From UBA7672 sp040398465 (GTDB lineage: Bacteria; Pseudomonadota; Alphaproteobacteria; Caulobacterales; Hyphomonadaceae): a stretch of DNA of 64,000 nucleotides. Below the pieces are notes generated by a model. It saw nothing but the letters and a program-made list of their open reading frames with translations. It was not told the DNA's origin and did no database searches. The stretch spans positions 7,504-71,503 of the forward strand of contig JBBAUA010000015.1 in the NCBI GenBank assembly GCA_040398465.1. Reading direction: 5' to 3'. Below are positions 7,994 through 16,233 of the stretch, piece by piece; the first letter of the stretch is position 1; each line of letters begins with the position of its first letter. Made by a program: the position numbers and the translations under genes.

Positions 7994-8713
7994 CTACCCC
8001 CGAAACCCCCGCGCAATCACGAACGTCTCAGGGCTCTCGCTCCGGCTGGATGGCGGCTTCCAGTGCCGCACATCATCGAAGTTGGTCTTCAGCTGTTCCA
8101 GTAGCGCACCCTGCGCACCGCCCTGGAAAACCTTCGCGATGAACGTGCCGCCCTTCACGAGATTATCGACCGCAAACTGTGCCGCCGCCTCCGCCAGCCC
8201 GACCGTACGCACGTGGTCCGTCTGCTTGTGACCAACCGTGTTCGCCGCCATGTCCGACAAAACCAGCGTCGGCTTGTCGCCCAGCGCCGCAAGCAGCTTC
8301 TGCGTGACCCCCGGCTCGGTGAAGTCGGCCATGAAGATCGTCGCCTCGCCGATCGGCGTCACCGGCAACAGGTCGATTCCCACAACCCGCGCCGCGCCCA
8401 TCTCGATCACCACCTGCAGCCACCCGCCCGGCGCCGACCCAAGATCGACCACCCGCGCCCCGCGCTTCAGTACGTGAAACTTCTCGTCGATTTCCTTGAT
8501 CTTGTACGCCGCTCGCGCGCGATAGCCCGCATCCTGCGCCTTGCGCACATACGGATCGCGCAACTGCCGGTCGACCCATTCGCGCGACGATTTGGAGAGC
8601 GTCTTCTTGCGCACCTTCTCCTTCTTGGTCATCGAGCGGCCGCTCGAGTCTGTGCGCGCGTCCATCGGCGCCTTCCAGCGGCGTTTGCCCTCTGCGTCTT
8701 CCTCGACCGTCAT
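7994..8713 (-). CDS. rlmE: 23S rRNA 2'-O-methyltransferase (U2552-type), RlmE/FtsJ
   Basis: SAM-dependent ribose methyltransferase acting on the A-loop of 23S rRNA during large-subunit maturation. The K-D-K-E catalytic tetrad is visible: Lys71 (AAYKIKEI), Asp154 (LSDMAANTVGH), Lys194 (IAKVFQGG) and Glu229 (SRSESPETF). The SAM loop LGSAPGGW is at 91-98. The first 28 residues are a variable basic extension, so Met28 (MTKKEKVRKK) is an alternative start. The start overlaps the stop of the upstream Ppx/GppA gene by 4 nt. Confidence 0.94.
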   Translation of the reverse strand: MTVEEDAEGKRRWKAPMDARTDSSGRSMTKKEKVRKKTLSKSSREWVDRQLRDPYVRKAQDAGYRARAAYKIKEIDEKFHVLKRGARVVDLGSAPGGWLQVVIEMGAARVVGIDLLPVTPIGEATIFMADFTEPGVTQKLLAALGDKPTLVLSDMAANTVGHKQTDHVRTVGLAEAAAQFAVDNLVKGGTFIAKVFQGGAQGALLEQLKTNFDDVRHWKPPSSRSESPETFVIARGFRG

Positions 8714-9819
8714 TCGGCAGCTCCCGCGTTAGCGGGCGACTTCGCCCGTTGCGCGCCACCACCACGACGGCGGCTCCGGCTACGCTGCTCAGTGTTCGCG
8801 CCATGCATCATCGACAACAGGATGCCTTCACGCAGACCCCGGTCGCCTACGCGCAGGCGCTCGGATGGCCAGATATCAAAGATCGCCGACAGGATCGCCA
8901 TGCCCGGCAGCATCAGCTCGGATCGTCCGCCCGCAAGACACGGCTCCGCCGCGCGCTGCTCCGGCGTTGCATCGCGCAGGCGGGCAATCGTCCGCTCCAA
9001 CTCGGCACGATCAAGCCACACGCCATCGACGGCCGACCGAAGATAGCGATCAAGACCCATGTGCACTGCGGCGAGGCTGGTCACCGTCCCCGAGTTACCG
9101 ATCACCTGACCCCGCCCCGCCCTGAATAGTGGACCAAACCGCGTCGCAGCATCATTGGCGCGCATCAGCTCCGAGACATGCTCCACCATGCGCGCATAGC
9201 GATCCTCACCTGCGAAACTCTCGCTCAGCGTCACGACCCCCACAGGAAACGACGCCCAGCCAAGGATCGGCGCCCGAAGCGCACAGCCCTTCACGCCGCG
9301 CGCCGCGGCAGACCGTGCGTCGATCCACGACAGCTCGGTCGACCCGCCGCCGATATCGATCACCAGCGCAAAATCCGACTCGGGATCGACAAGGTCGAGG
9401 GAGCCCAGAAGTGCGAACTTGGCTTCTTCCTTTGGCGAGATCGTTTCCATGTTGAGGCCGACGCGCCGGCGCACTTCACTCACAAACGCCCGGCCGTTGC
9501 TCGCCTGGCGGCATGCCTGCGTCGCGATGAAGCGCGCCTGTACCGGACTGTGCTTCTTCACCTTGTCGGAGCACTTCTTCAGTGCATCCATCGCTCGGTT
9601 CATCGCCAGATCAGATAGCCGGCCAGACGCCGCCAGCCCCTCGCCCAGCGCAACGATCTGCGAATAGGAATCGACAATGCGCAGCCCGCCCGACGCCGTC
9701 TTCTCGGCAATCAGCAGGCGACAATTGTTCGTACCGAGGTCCAGCGCCGCATAAGTCTGAGTTGCGCCGCCAGACCGGCCCGGCGGCTTTCCGCGCCGGG
9801 ATCGGGTGGGCTTCGCCAT
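8710..9819 (-). CDS. ppx: Exopolyphosphatase / guanosine pentaphosphate phosphatase family
   Basis: ASKHA-fold phosphatase, 369 aa from the ATG at 9817-9819. An upstream in-frame extension to 9942 looks non-coding. Phosphate loop 1 is YAALDLGTNNCRLLIA and loop 2 is ALVIDIGGGSTELSW, both diagnostic of the Ppx/GppA family. Family members degrade polyphosphate or convert pppGpp to ppGpp. The short form lacking the C-terminal HD region is common in alphaproteobacteria and is usually paired with rlmE, as here with a 4-nt overlap. Ppx and GppA activity cannot be separated from sequence. Confidence 0.9.
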   Translation of the reverse strand: MAKPTRSRRGKPPGRSGGATQTYAALDLGTNNCRLLIAEKTASGGLRIVDSYSQIVALGEGLAASGRLSDLAMNRAMDALKKCSDKVKKHSPVQARFIATQACRQASNGRAFVSEVRRRVGLNMETISPKEEAKFALLGSLDLVDPESDFALVIDIGGGSTELSWIDARSAAARGVKGCALRAPILGWASFPVGVVTLSESFAGEDRYARMVEHVSELMRANDAATRFGPLFRAGRGQVIGNSGTVTSLAAVHMGLDRYLRSAVDGVWLDRAELERTIARLRDATPEQRAAEPCLAGGRSELMLPGMAILSAIFDIWPSERLRVGDRGLREGILLSMMHGANTEQRSRSRRRGGGAQRAKSPANAGAAE

Positions 9820-10039
9820 GGAATGGTCCGTGATCTTGTTGCGACAGCCATAGCCCGTTCCGCAGGCGATGGCACGCACCATCCTGTGTTTACTGTCATG
9901 CCCTGTTGCGGGGCCCGTTTTCCTGCGTCTAATGGCGCCCAAGGCAAGGGCGGGCTCGGCGCTGCACAGCGGTGCATCGGAGAATCACTTGCGCTGGCTG
10001 GGCAATTTCGCGCGAGCAAGACCAGGGGCATCGCGACAC

Positions 10040-10372
10040 ATGGATATCAACAAAGCGGCCAAGTTCGGCATTGGCCAGCAGGTACGTCACCGTCTCTTCC
10101 CTTTCAGGGGAATTATCTACGACGTGGACCCCCAGTTCGCGAATACCGAAGAATGGTGGGAGTCGATCCCGGAAGAGATCCGGCCGGTCAAGAACCAGCC
10201 CTTCTACCACCTGCTCGCCGAGAACGACTCGTCTTACTACATGGCCTACGTGTCCGAGCAGAACCTGCTCCCGGATGATGCGCCCGAGCCGGTGAACCAT
10301 CCGCAGATTCCGGAAATGTTCGAGATCGACGATCACGGCGCTTACCGCAAGCGAACCACCCACGCGCACTGA
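10040..10372 (+). CDS. hspQ: Heat shock protein HspQ (YccV, hemimethylated-DNA-binding family)
   Basis: 110 aa. The domain runs from KFGIGQQVRHRLFPFRGIIYDVDP through NQPFYHLLAE, YMAYVSEQNLLPD and the terminal MFEIDDHGAY, diagnostic of the YccV/HspQ family. In enterobacteria HspQ is a Lon adaptor and modulator and a heat-shock protein. I chose the ATG at 10040; an upstream in-frame extension to 9869 is not conserved. Transcribed on the plus strand, convergent with the tyrosine phosphatase. I saw no clear sigma-32 promoter in 9820-10039. Confidence 0.92.
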   Translation: MDINKAAKFGIGQQVRHRLFPFRGIIYDVDPQFANTEEWWESIPEEIRPVKNQPFYHLLAENDSSYYMAYVSEQNLLPDDAPEPVNHPQIPEMFEIDDHGAYRKRTTHAH

Positions 10373-10380
10373 CGGATCGT

Positions 10381-11163
10381 TCAGCCGAACAGCCGCTGCT
10401 CGATCAGTTCACGCTTGAGCACATCGACGCCGAGCACGTTGCGCAGATAGCCCTCGACGCCGCCATTGCGCTGCTCGATCACCGCCAGCGAGCGCTCGAG
10501 GAATTCCGGCGACACGCCCATGATCACGCGCATCGTCTCCAGCGTTGGCGCGCGGCCGAACTGCTGGAGTATCGCGTCTCGCCACGCGGCGCCGTGCTGC
10601 TCGAACCTGCCGGACGCGTTGGTCAGCATGTAGTCCGCCACGATGTCGTCATGGTGTACGCCAGCCAGCATGTGCGTCAGCGCGACCACAAGTCCCGTGC
10701 GATCCTTGCCCGCAGCACAATGCACCACCAGCGCGCCATCGCTGCTGGCCAGCGTATCGAAATAGCGGGTGAAAAGGTCGATCAGGCGCGGCAGGTGCGG
10801 TGCGTCGGCGTAATAGCGCAACAGGAACTGCTGGTAGGACTCGGGCTCCATGTCCCACGCCGCCATGAACTGGTCCCAGCTTTCGGCGCCCTCGTCGTGA
10901 TCGTCGTTCTCGATCACCTGCGCTGCAAAACCCTCCCACCGCCGTGACGGCGACCGGTCACGCTCCTGCGGCCTGCGCAGGTCAACCACGGCAGCGATAC
11001 CCATGTTGCGCAGCCGCGCCAGGTCCCCATCCGTCGCCAGCGCATGGTTCGCCGACCGGAAGAAGCGCCCAGCGGCCATCCGCCGGTCCCCGGCGCGGTA
11101 CCCACCGAAATCGCGGAAATTGGTGAGCCCCTCGAAGGCGTGCAGGCGCGGAAAATCGGTCAT
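10381..11163 (-). CDS. Tyrosine-protein phosphatase (Y_phosphatase3 type)
   Basis: 260 aa. It opens with the family signature NFRDFGGYRAGDRRM and carries the P-loop HCAAGKDRTGLVVAL with the catalytic Cys and invariant Arg. This lipid/protein tyrosine phosphatase type (the LipA/PtpB-like HCxxGKDRTG group) acts on phosphotyrosine and some phosphoinositides; the physiological substrate is unknown. No signal peptide, so probably cytoplasmic. It stands alone between hspQ (convergent) and the M23 lipoprotein gene. Confidence 0.9.
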   Translation of the reverse strand: MTDFPRLHAFEGLTNFRDFGGYRAGDRRMAAGRFFRSANHALATDGDLARLRNMGIAAVVDLRRPQERDRSPSRRWEGFAAQVIENDDHDEGAESWDQFMAAWDMEPESYQQFLLRYYADAPHLPRLIDLFTRYFDTLASSDGALVVHCAAGKDRTGLVVALTHMLAGVHHDDIVADYMLTNASGRFEQHGAAWRDAILQQFGRAPTLETMRVIMGVSPEFLERSLAVIEQRNGGVEGYLRNVLGVDVLKRELIEQRLFG

Positions 11164-11208
11164 GCCCGGGCAACTAGGCGAAGTTGCCCCACCCGTCCAC
11201 CGGCTGGC

Positions 11209-12252
11209 TCAGCCCGGCGCCTTCAGATCCAGCATAAGCAGCGGATCCAGCCAGATATCCGTTCCGCGGTCGTCAGACATCACGTTGCGGTACTTGATGG
11301 CCCAGTGCAGGTGCGGCCCCGTAACCCGCCCCGTAGCCCCGGACAGACCCAGCACCTGGCCCTGGGCAACGGTCTCGCCATCCTTCACGTCGATCCGGCT
11401 CATGTGCATCGTGATCGAAACGAGTCCGCGGCCCATATCGAGAAAGACCGCGCCGCCCTCATAGAAGAGGTCAGGATCAGCCAGCAGGACCGTACCCGCC
11501 ATCGGTGCATGAATCTCGGTGCCGGTGGGGATCGCGATGTCCTGCCCGTTGTGAACGCTGGTCGATCCCTCGCAGTCCTTGGTCTTGGGCACATAGGTCC
11601 GCGTAACGCCGAAGGCGCTCGAATACGGTCCGTCCGCCGGCTTCACGAAACCGACCGGCGCAAGCGGCGTGTTGAACGCCTTCATCGCCCGATCCTTGCG
11701 AACCCACGACACCTCGGCGTGGCGCTCGTCCTCCGGCGACTGTGGCGCAATGCGCCGGCACTCCATCTCAAACTTCGAGACAGTGTCCTTCCGCGGTAGC
11801 ACCTCGACCTCTGTGGACGCCGACACAACGGATTGCTGGGCCTCCCCTGTGCTAACAGGCAGCATCGCAACCTTTGCCGGAGATGCCTGCGAGCGCGTTA
11901 GCCCGATCACAACCACCCCACTCGGATCCGCGATCGCCACCGGCTTGCCATCCAGCGTGATCGTCGCGCCAGGCAGCGCTCGGCACAGGATCGCCCCGCC
12001 CTGCTTCGCCGGTCCGCCACAGGCAAGCGCCAGCACAGGCGGCTCTGGCGGCGCGGGTGGTTGCGGTGGCTGGGGTTCAGATGGGACGGCGACTTCAATG
12101 GGCGGCGCCACGGACGCCTCAACGATGATCGGCATTCGCGTAGAGGTGTTCGCCGGATTTTCGGGAACAGGAGAAGCGGAGGGCGCCGCACATCCCGCAA
12201 GCAGCCCGGCGATCAGCGTGGCGACTATTCCCGACCGGTGAGCTGCTTCCAT
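11209..12252 (-). CDS. M23 family peptidase, probable lipoprotein
   Basis: 347 aa. The N-terminus has a lipoprotein signal with lipobox LLAGC (Cys21), then a Pro-rich spacer, an Ig-like region (about 50-120), and a C-terminal LytM/M23 domain. Zinc ligands are visible in HNGQDIAIP and in GPHLHWAIK, with MHMS between them, so the peptidase is probably active rather than an EnvC-type activator. It would cleave peptidoglycan cross-links in the periplasm, anchored to a membrane. Its start lies inside the DUF2093 gene (28-bp overlap), suggesting co-translation. Confidence 0.88.
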   Translation of the reverse strand: MEAAHRSGIVATLIAGLLAGCAAPSASPVPENPANTSTRMPIIVEASVAPPIEVAVPSEPQPPQPPAPPEPPVLALACGGPAKQGGAILCRALPGATITLDGKPVAIADPSGVVVIGLTRSQASPAKVAMLPVSTGEAQQSVVSASTEVEVLPRKDTVSKFEMECRRIAPQSPEDERHAEVSWVRKDRAMKAFNTPLAPVGFVKPADGPYSSAFGVTRTYVPKTKDCEGSTSVHNGQDIAIPTGTEIHAPMAGTVLLADPDLFYEGGAVFLDMGRGLVSITMHMSRIDVKDGETVAQGQVLGLSGATGRVTGPHLHWAIKYRNVMSDDRGTDIWLDPLLMLDLKAPG

Positions 12253-12446
12253 CTCGTCAATGCTGTTTCCGCGTCGAAGTAGGCTTCCTGTGTATCAACA
12301 CTCCAATAACGCAGGTCCTCCAGCGCGATCTTGCGCTTGGTCACGGCGCACGTGACGAACCGGCCAGCCTTCAGCACCTCGAAGTCGTTGTCGAGGTAGC
12401 GGAGGCGCGCTTCGCCGGGGAGGGAACCTGGAGTGAACGTATCCAT
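12225..12446 (-). CDS. DUF2093 domain-containing protein
   Basis: 73 aa. It matches DUF2093, a small alphaproteobacterial family: GEARLRYLDNDFEVLKAG, CAVTKRKIALEDLRYWSV and EAYFDAETALTRW. The function is unknown. It lies downstream of pleD on the same strand with a 51-bp gap, and its 3' end overlaps the M23 gene start by 28 bp. Confidence 0.88.
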   Translation of the reverse strand: MDTFTPGSLPGEARLRYLDNDFEVLKAGRFVTCAVTKRKIALEDLRYWSVDTQEAYFDAETALTRWKQLTGRE

Positions 12447-12497
12447 GGAGGGGTATATGCACGATCCGCAGAACGAAGTTAAGGCCGCTTGGCGGCG

Positions 12498-13862
12498 CTA
12501 TAAAACGCCGATCGTTTCCTGCTCGACCCGGTTCCGGCCGCTGGATTTCGCCCGATACAGGGCATCGTCCGCCCGCTTGATCAGGGCGTCGATCGTGTCG
12601 TCGGGCGTGACCGTGGAAACGCCGCCCGACATGGTCACCCGCAGCTCATCGCCCCTGTTGATGCGGAAGCCCTGGTCCGAAATGATCTGGCGCAGCCGCT
12701 CGCCAGCCGCATGCGCCAGCATCTGGCTGGTATCCGGCATGATCACCACGAACTCTTCCCCGCCATAGCGGCAGGCAAGATCGGCAGGACGGATGTTCTC
12801 GCTCAGCCGACGTCCGAATTCACGCAGCACATCGTCACCGGCGGCGTGGCCATGAATGTCGTTGACGCGCTTGAAGTGGTCGATGTCGCACAACAGGATC
12901 GAAACGGGGGCGCCACCCATAAGTGAACGATTGAGGAAGCTCTCAAGCTGTACGCGCATATAGCGGCGATTGTGCAGCCCGGTCAGTTGATCCGTGACCG
13001 CCAGCTCCATAGATTGATCGAGCCGGGCGCGCAGGGCATCCAGGTACCGCTTCTTGCGTACCTGGGTCTTTACCCGCGCACAAAGCTCCTCCGAGTCGAT
13101 CGGCTTGATGACGATGTCCGAGGCGCCAAGATCCAGCGCGCGCACGGCTTTCTTTTCGTCGTCCGGTTCGGCGACGACGAGGATCGGCAAGTCCCGTGTA
13201 GATTCCAGCGAGCGGAAGTAAGCGCACAGCCGCAAGCCATCGAGCTTCTCGTTCGAGAGCGACACGATCATCAGGTCGACCATCGAGCCGGAAATGCCCA
13301 GCTGTCCCGCCTCGACATGGCTGATCGGACGATGCAGGCCCTCCAGATAGCGACAGATGCGGCGCGCCTGACGCTCATTCTCGTCGACCACAAGGATGCG
13401 CGCAGGCTCGCTCGCCCGTCCGGAATTCACGATATCCACCGCGCCCATGCGCTTGCCGGAGGCTTCCCGCTTGCGTAGCTCGTCAGCGACCATTTTGTAC
13501 TTGGTCAGAGCCCGCACGCGCGACAGCAGGTGCAGGTCGCTCACCGGCTTCGTCAGGAAATCGTCCGCCCCCGCGCCAAGACCGCGCAGACGATCCTCGC
13601 GCTCGTTCAGCGCCGTTACCAGCACGATAGGGATATGCTCGGTACGCGGATCGTTCTTCAGCTTCCGGCACGCGTCGATGCCGTTCAGCTTCGGCATCAT
13701 GATGTCCATCAGGATGACGTCCGGCTCCTCGGCCAGCGCCTTCTCGACGCCGTCCTCCCCGTCCACGGCCGTGCTGACGTGGAAGTATTCGTTCTTGAGC
13801 TTGTCGGACAGCAGCTTCCGGTTCTGCTCTATATCGTCGACGACGAGGACGCGTGCGCTCAT
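12498..13862 (-). CDS. pleD: Diguanylate cyclase response regulator PleD
   Basis: 454 aa with REC-REC-GGDEF architecture. REC1 has the phosphoacceptor Asp53 (LMDIMMPKLNG). REC2 (about 155-270) opens RILVVDENE but has no Asp at the acceptor position (VDLMIVSL), as in the adaptor REC of Caulobacter PleD. The cyclase domain has an intact GGEEF signature, with an allosteric I-site RPAD five residues upstream. In Caulobacter, phosphorylated PleD makes c-di-GMP for the motile-to-stalked transition. The start overlaps divK by 4 nt, matching the classic divK-pleD operon. Confidence 0.96.
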   Translation of the reverse strand: MSARVLVVDDIEQNRKLLSDKLKNEYFHVSTAVDGEDGVEKALAEEPDVILMDIMMPKLNGIDACRKLKNDPRTEHIPIVLVTALNEREDRLRGLGAGADDFLTKPVSDLHLLSRVRALTKYKMVADELRKREASGKRMGAVDIVNSGRASEPARILVVDENERQARRICRYLEGLHRPISHVEAGQLGISGSMVDLMIVSLSNEKLDGLRLCAYFRSLESTRDLPILVVAEPDDEKKAVRALDLGASDIVIKPIDSEELCARVKTQVRKKRYLDALRARLDQSMELAVTDQLTGLHNRRYMRVQLESFLNRSLMGGAPVSILLCDIDHFKRVNDIHGHAAGDDVLREFGRRLSENIRPADLACRYGGEEFVVIMPDTSQMLAHAAGERLRQIISDQGFRINRGDELRVTMSGGVSTVTPDDTIDALIKRADDALYRAKSSGRNRVEQETIGVL

Positions 13863-14302
13863 CTGTAGGACCTCCGCGTCGACGGCGGCGGCGTGGTGCG
13901 CGTCGGCTGACCATTCGGTCCGCGTGGTCCAGTGAGTTTCTTGACCTCGTTGATGAAGGCTCCCATCTGGATCGGCTTCGACATGTAAGCCTCGCAGCCG
14001 GCCTCGCGCACAAGCCGCTCGTCCTGGCGCATTGCGAACGCGGTCACTGCCATGATCGGAATATCTTTAATGGCAGAGTCGTCCTTGATCCAGCGGGTCA
14101 GGTCCAGCCCGGATACTTCCGGCAACTGGATGTCCATGATTATCAGATCGGGCTTGTGCTCTCGCGCAAGATCAACGGCTTTCAGTCCGTCGCGGCTTTC
14201 GACGGTCTGGAATCCGAAGGCGTCCAACAGGTCGCAGAAGAGCTTCATGTTGAGCTCGTTGTCTTCAACGACCAGGACTTTCTTGGCGGGGGGCGTCGCC
14301 AT
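13859..14302 (-). CDS. divK: Single-domain response regulator DivK
   Basis: 147 aa. A stand-alone REC domain: acidic pocket VVEDNELNMK, phosphoacceptor Asp57 in IIMDIQLPEVSG, Thr switch in AVTAFAMRQDE, Lys in YMSKPIQMG. After about residue 122 a basic, Pro/Thr-rich tail of about 25 residues extends beyond the usual DivK length of about 125. In Caulobacterales DivK controls CckA through DivL and stimulates the DivJ and PleC kinases and PleD. Coupled to pleD by a 4-nt overlap. The leader contains a strong hairpin (14314-14355). Confidence 0.95.
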   Translation of the reverse strand: MATPPAKKVLVVEDNELNMKLFCDLLDAFGFQTVESRDGLKAVDLAREHKPDLIIMDIQLPEVSGLDLTRWIKDDSAIKDIPIMAVTAFAMRQDERLVREAGCEAYMSKPIQMGAFINEVKKLTGPRGPNGQPTRTTPPPSTRRSYR

Positions 14303-14313
14303 CAGGTCTCACG

Positions 14314-14355
14314 AAAGGCGCAGGCCGGGCTGATTCCCGGCTGTGGCCTGCCTTT
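14314..14355 (-). promoter_or_regulatory. Bulged hairpin in the divK 5' leader
   Basis: AAAGGC (14314-14319) and AGGCC (14322-14326) pair with GGCCT (14345-14349) and GCCTTT (14350-14355), leaving a 2-nt bulge. Inside is a second 6-bp perfect stem, GCCGGG (14324-14329) with CCCGGC (14336-14341), which partly competes for the same bases. It ends 12 bp before the divK start codon, so it would lie in the mRNA leader just upstream of the ribosome site. A regulatory role is inference; a T-run for termination is absent. Confidence 0.5.
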
Positions 14356-14418
14356 GGTAGACCTGAGAGTATTAACCGCCGATTTTCAACTGCAGTTGGC
14401 AGGACAGCGTGTTAAGCC

Positions 14419-15780
14419 ATGCTGATTACGAAAACTGGCGCTGGCACAAACACTTCCAGCTGGAATTGCATATTGTCGGGACAGGTTGCTGGCAGCACAG
14501 GAAGTTTACGCACTGCGTGCCGGGACTGTTTCCAGGCCTCGGAGGGCGGCAAGGCGCGTTGCCCGCGCTGCCGGTCGGTACGTATCGTCTCGCATCCGAA
14601 ACTCCTTGAACTGAGCATCGCGCACATCGACTGCGACGCCTTCTACGCCTCAATCGAAAAGCGCGACCGTCCCGAACTCATCTCCCAGCCCGTCATCGTC
14701 GGCGGTGGCAAGCGCGGCGTAGTCTCCACGTGCTGCTATGTCGCGCGCACCTACGGCGTCCGCTCCGCCATGCCGATGTTCAAGGCGCTGAAGCTCTGCC
14801 CCAACGCCGTCGTCATCAAGGGCCGCATGGATCTCTATGTGCAGGAAGGCCGCCGCATCCGCGAGATGATGCAGACGCTGACGCCCCTCGTTGAGCCAGT
14901 CTCCATCGACGAAGCCTATCTCGACCTTTCCGGCACCGACGCGCTGCACCATGCCCCGCCCGTCATCAGCCTGATGAAACTGCAGAAGCAGGTTGAAGCC
15001 GAACTCGGCCTCACCATCTCGGTCGGACTCGCCAGCAACAAATTCCTCGCCAAGACCGCCAGCGAAGCTGACAAGCCGCGTGGTTTCTTCGCGCTCTCCA
15101 TCGACGAGGCCCCGGCCTATCTCGCAGATAAATCCGTCCGCATCATCGGCGGCGTCGGCGCGCAGTTCGAGAAGAAGCTGAATGCAGACGGCATCCGCAC
15201 AGTAGCGGACATCCAGAGGATCGACGCCAAGTCGCTGATCCGTCGCTACGGAGAGACCGGCCTGTGGCTGCACAACTGCGCCTTCGGGCGTCACGAGCGC
15301 AAGGTCGATCCCGCTGGCGAGCGCAAGAGCGTCTCGTCCGAAACCACCTTCAACGAAGACATCTTCGATCCGAAGCTGCTGGAGGACATTCTCTGGCGCC
15401 TCTCACAACGCACGGCTGATCGCGCCAAGCACTCCGCCGTCGAGGGGCGCGTCGTCACGCTGAAGCTCAAGACCAACGATTTCAAGAGCTTCACCCGCCG
15501 CGTCTCGCTCAATGAGCCGACCCAACTCGCACAGGCCATCTTTCGAGCCGCCAAACCAATGCTGTCACGCGAAGCTCTCGGCCAACGCTACCGCCTGCTC
15601 GGTGTCGGCATCTCCGAACTCGTCGACGCCAAGGCCGACGCCCTCGATCTCGCCGACCCGAAATCACTCAAGCGCGCCAAGGCCGAACGCGCCTCCGACA
15701 AGGCCCGCGAACGCTTCGGCGACGATGCCGTGATGACGGGGCGGGGCGTACGCATCGAACTGGCGCGGAAGAAGGACTGA
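14419..15780 (+). CDS. dinB: DNA polymerase IV (Y family) with N-terminal Cys-rich extension
   Basis: Error-prone translesion polymerase. The IMS domain starts SIAHIDCDAFYASIEKRD (catalytic Asp), with the second acidic pair in SIDEAYLDLSG, steric and fidelity residues in between, and the C-terminal little-finger domain after about 300. Before the catalytic core are about 65 residues with CRDC and CPRC pairs, a probable zinc ribbon seen in alphaproteobacterial DinB proteins. The start is uncertain: ATG 14419 is given, but codons before the first Cys pair look unconstrained. Divergent from divK; no LexA box of the GTTC-N7-GTTC type was seen in the 116-bp gap. The stop overlaps the DUF1905 start by 1 nt. 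Confidence 0.94.
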   Translation: MLITKTGAGTNTSSWNCILSGQVAGSTGSLRTACRDCFQASEGGKARCPRCRSVRIVSHPKLLELSIAHIDCDAFYASIEKRDRPELISQPVIVGGGKRGVVSTCCYVARTYGVRSAMPMFKALKLCPNAVVIKGRMDLYVQEGRRIREMMQTLTPLVEPVSIDEAYLDLSGTDALHHAPPVISLMKLQKQVEAELGLTISVGLASNKFLAKTASEADKPRGFFALSIDEAPAYLADKSVRIIGGVGAQFEKKLNADGIRTVADIQRIDAKSLIRRYGETGLWLHNCAFGRHERKVDPAGERKSVSSETTFNEDIFDPKLLEDILWRLSQRTADRAKHSAVEGRVVTLKLKTNDFKSFTRRVSLNEPTQLAQAIFRAAKPMLSREALGQRYRLLGVGISELVDAKADALDLADPKSLKRAKAERASDKARERFGDDAVMTGRGVRIELARKKD

Positions 15781-16079
15781 TGCAGATCGACGAAACCTTC
15801 CGCGCCAAGGTCTGGACGCAGGACAGCACAGGCGCATGGCATTTCGTCACGCTCCCAGCGATACTCTCAGCACGCATCCGAACGCTGACCACTGGTCTTC
15901 GCAAACCCTTCGGCTCCTTCCGCGTCAAGGCGCTAATCGGCCTGACAAGCTGGGAAACCTCGCTGTTTGCCGACCAGAAGCGCGAGGCGTTCCTGTTGCC
16001 CGTGAAGGCTGACGTCAGGCGCAAGGAGAAGATCACGATCGGCGATACAATCGAGGTGACAGTGACGCTTGACCTATGA
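15780..16079 (+). CDS. DUF1905 domain-containing protein
   Basis: 99 aa, the whole protein being a DUF1905 beta-barrel-like domain: FRAKVWTQDSTGAWHFVTLP, then GSFRVKALIGLTSWETSLF and RKEKITIGDTIEVTVTLD. The function is unknown; members are often fused to YdeI/OmdA-type domains. The ATG overlaps the dinB stop (TGATG at 15778-15782), so it is translated with Pol IV. Confidence 0.88.
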   Translation: MQIDETFRAKVWTQDSTGAWHFVTLPAILSARIRTLTTGLRKPFGSFRVKALIGLTSWETSLFADQKREAFLLPVKADVRRKEKITIGDTIEVTVTLDL

Positions 16080-16209
16080 TCACGGCCTGTAATCGCGGCC
16101 ACAGCGAAGCGAAGAGCCGAAACCAACTTATCCACTGCGATAAGCGAGAATGGGTTCCCGATGCCGCTGTGCGCTTCCGAGATGACAAGCCTGCCCTGCC
16201 CCCTCTACA

Positions 16210-16222
16210 ATTGCATTGCAAT
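16210..16222. repeat. 13-bp palindrome abutting the ridA Shine-Dalgarno
   Basis: ATTGCA-T-TGCAAT is a perfect 6-bp inverted repeat around one central base. It is followed directly by GGAG at 16223-16226, the ribosome site of ridA (ATG 16234). It could be an operator or a small hairpin. No regulator is identified. The rest of 16080-16209 shows nothing I can call. Confidence 0.35.
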
Positions 16223-16233
16223 GGAGTTCCCCC

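Noticed and set aside
14372..14386. Possible CtrA site TTAA-N7-TTTT upstream of divK
   Set aside because: Only six of eight consensus bases match TTAA-N7-TTAA. Promoter position is unknown, and single weak matches are expected by chance.
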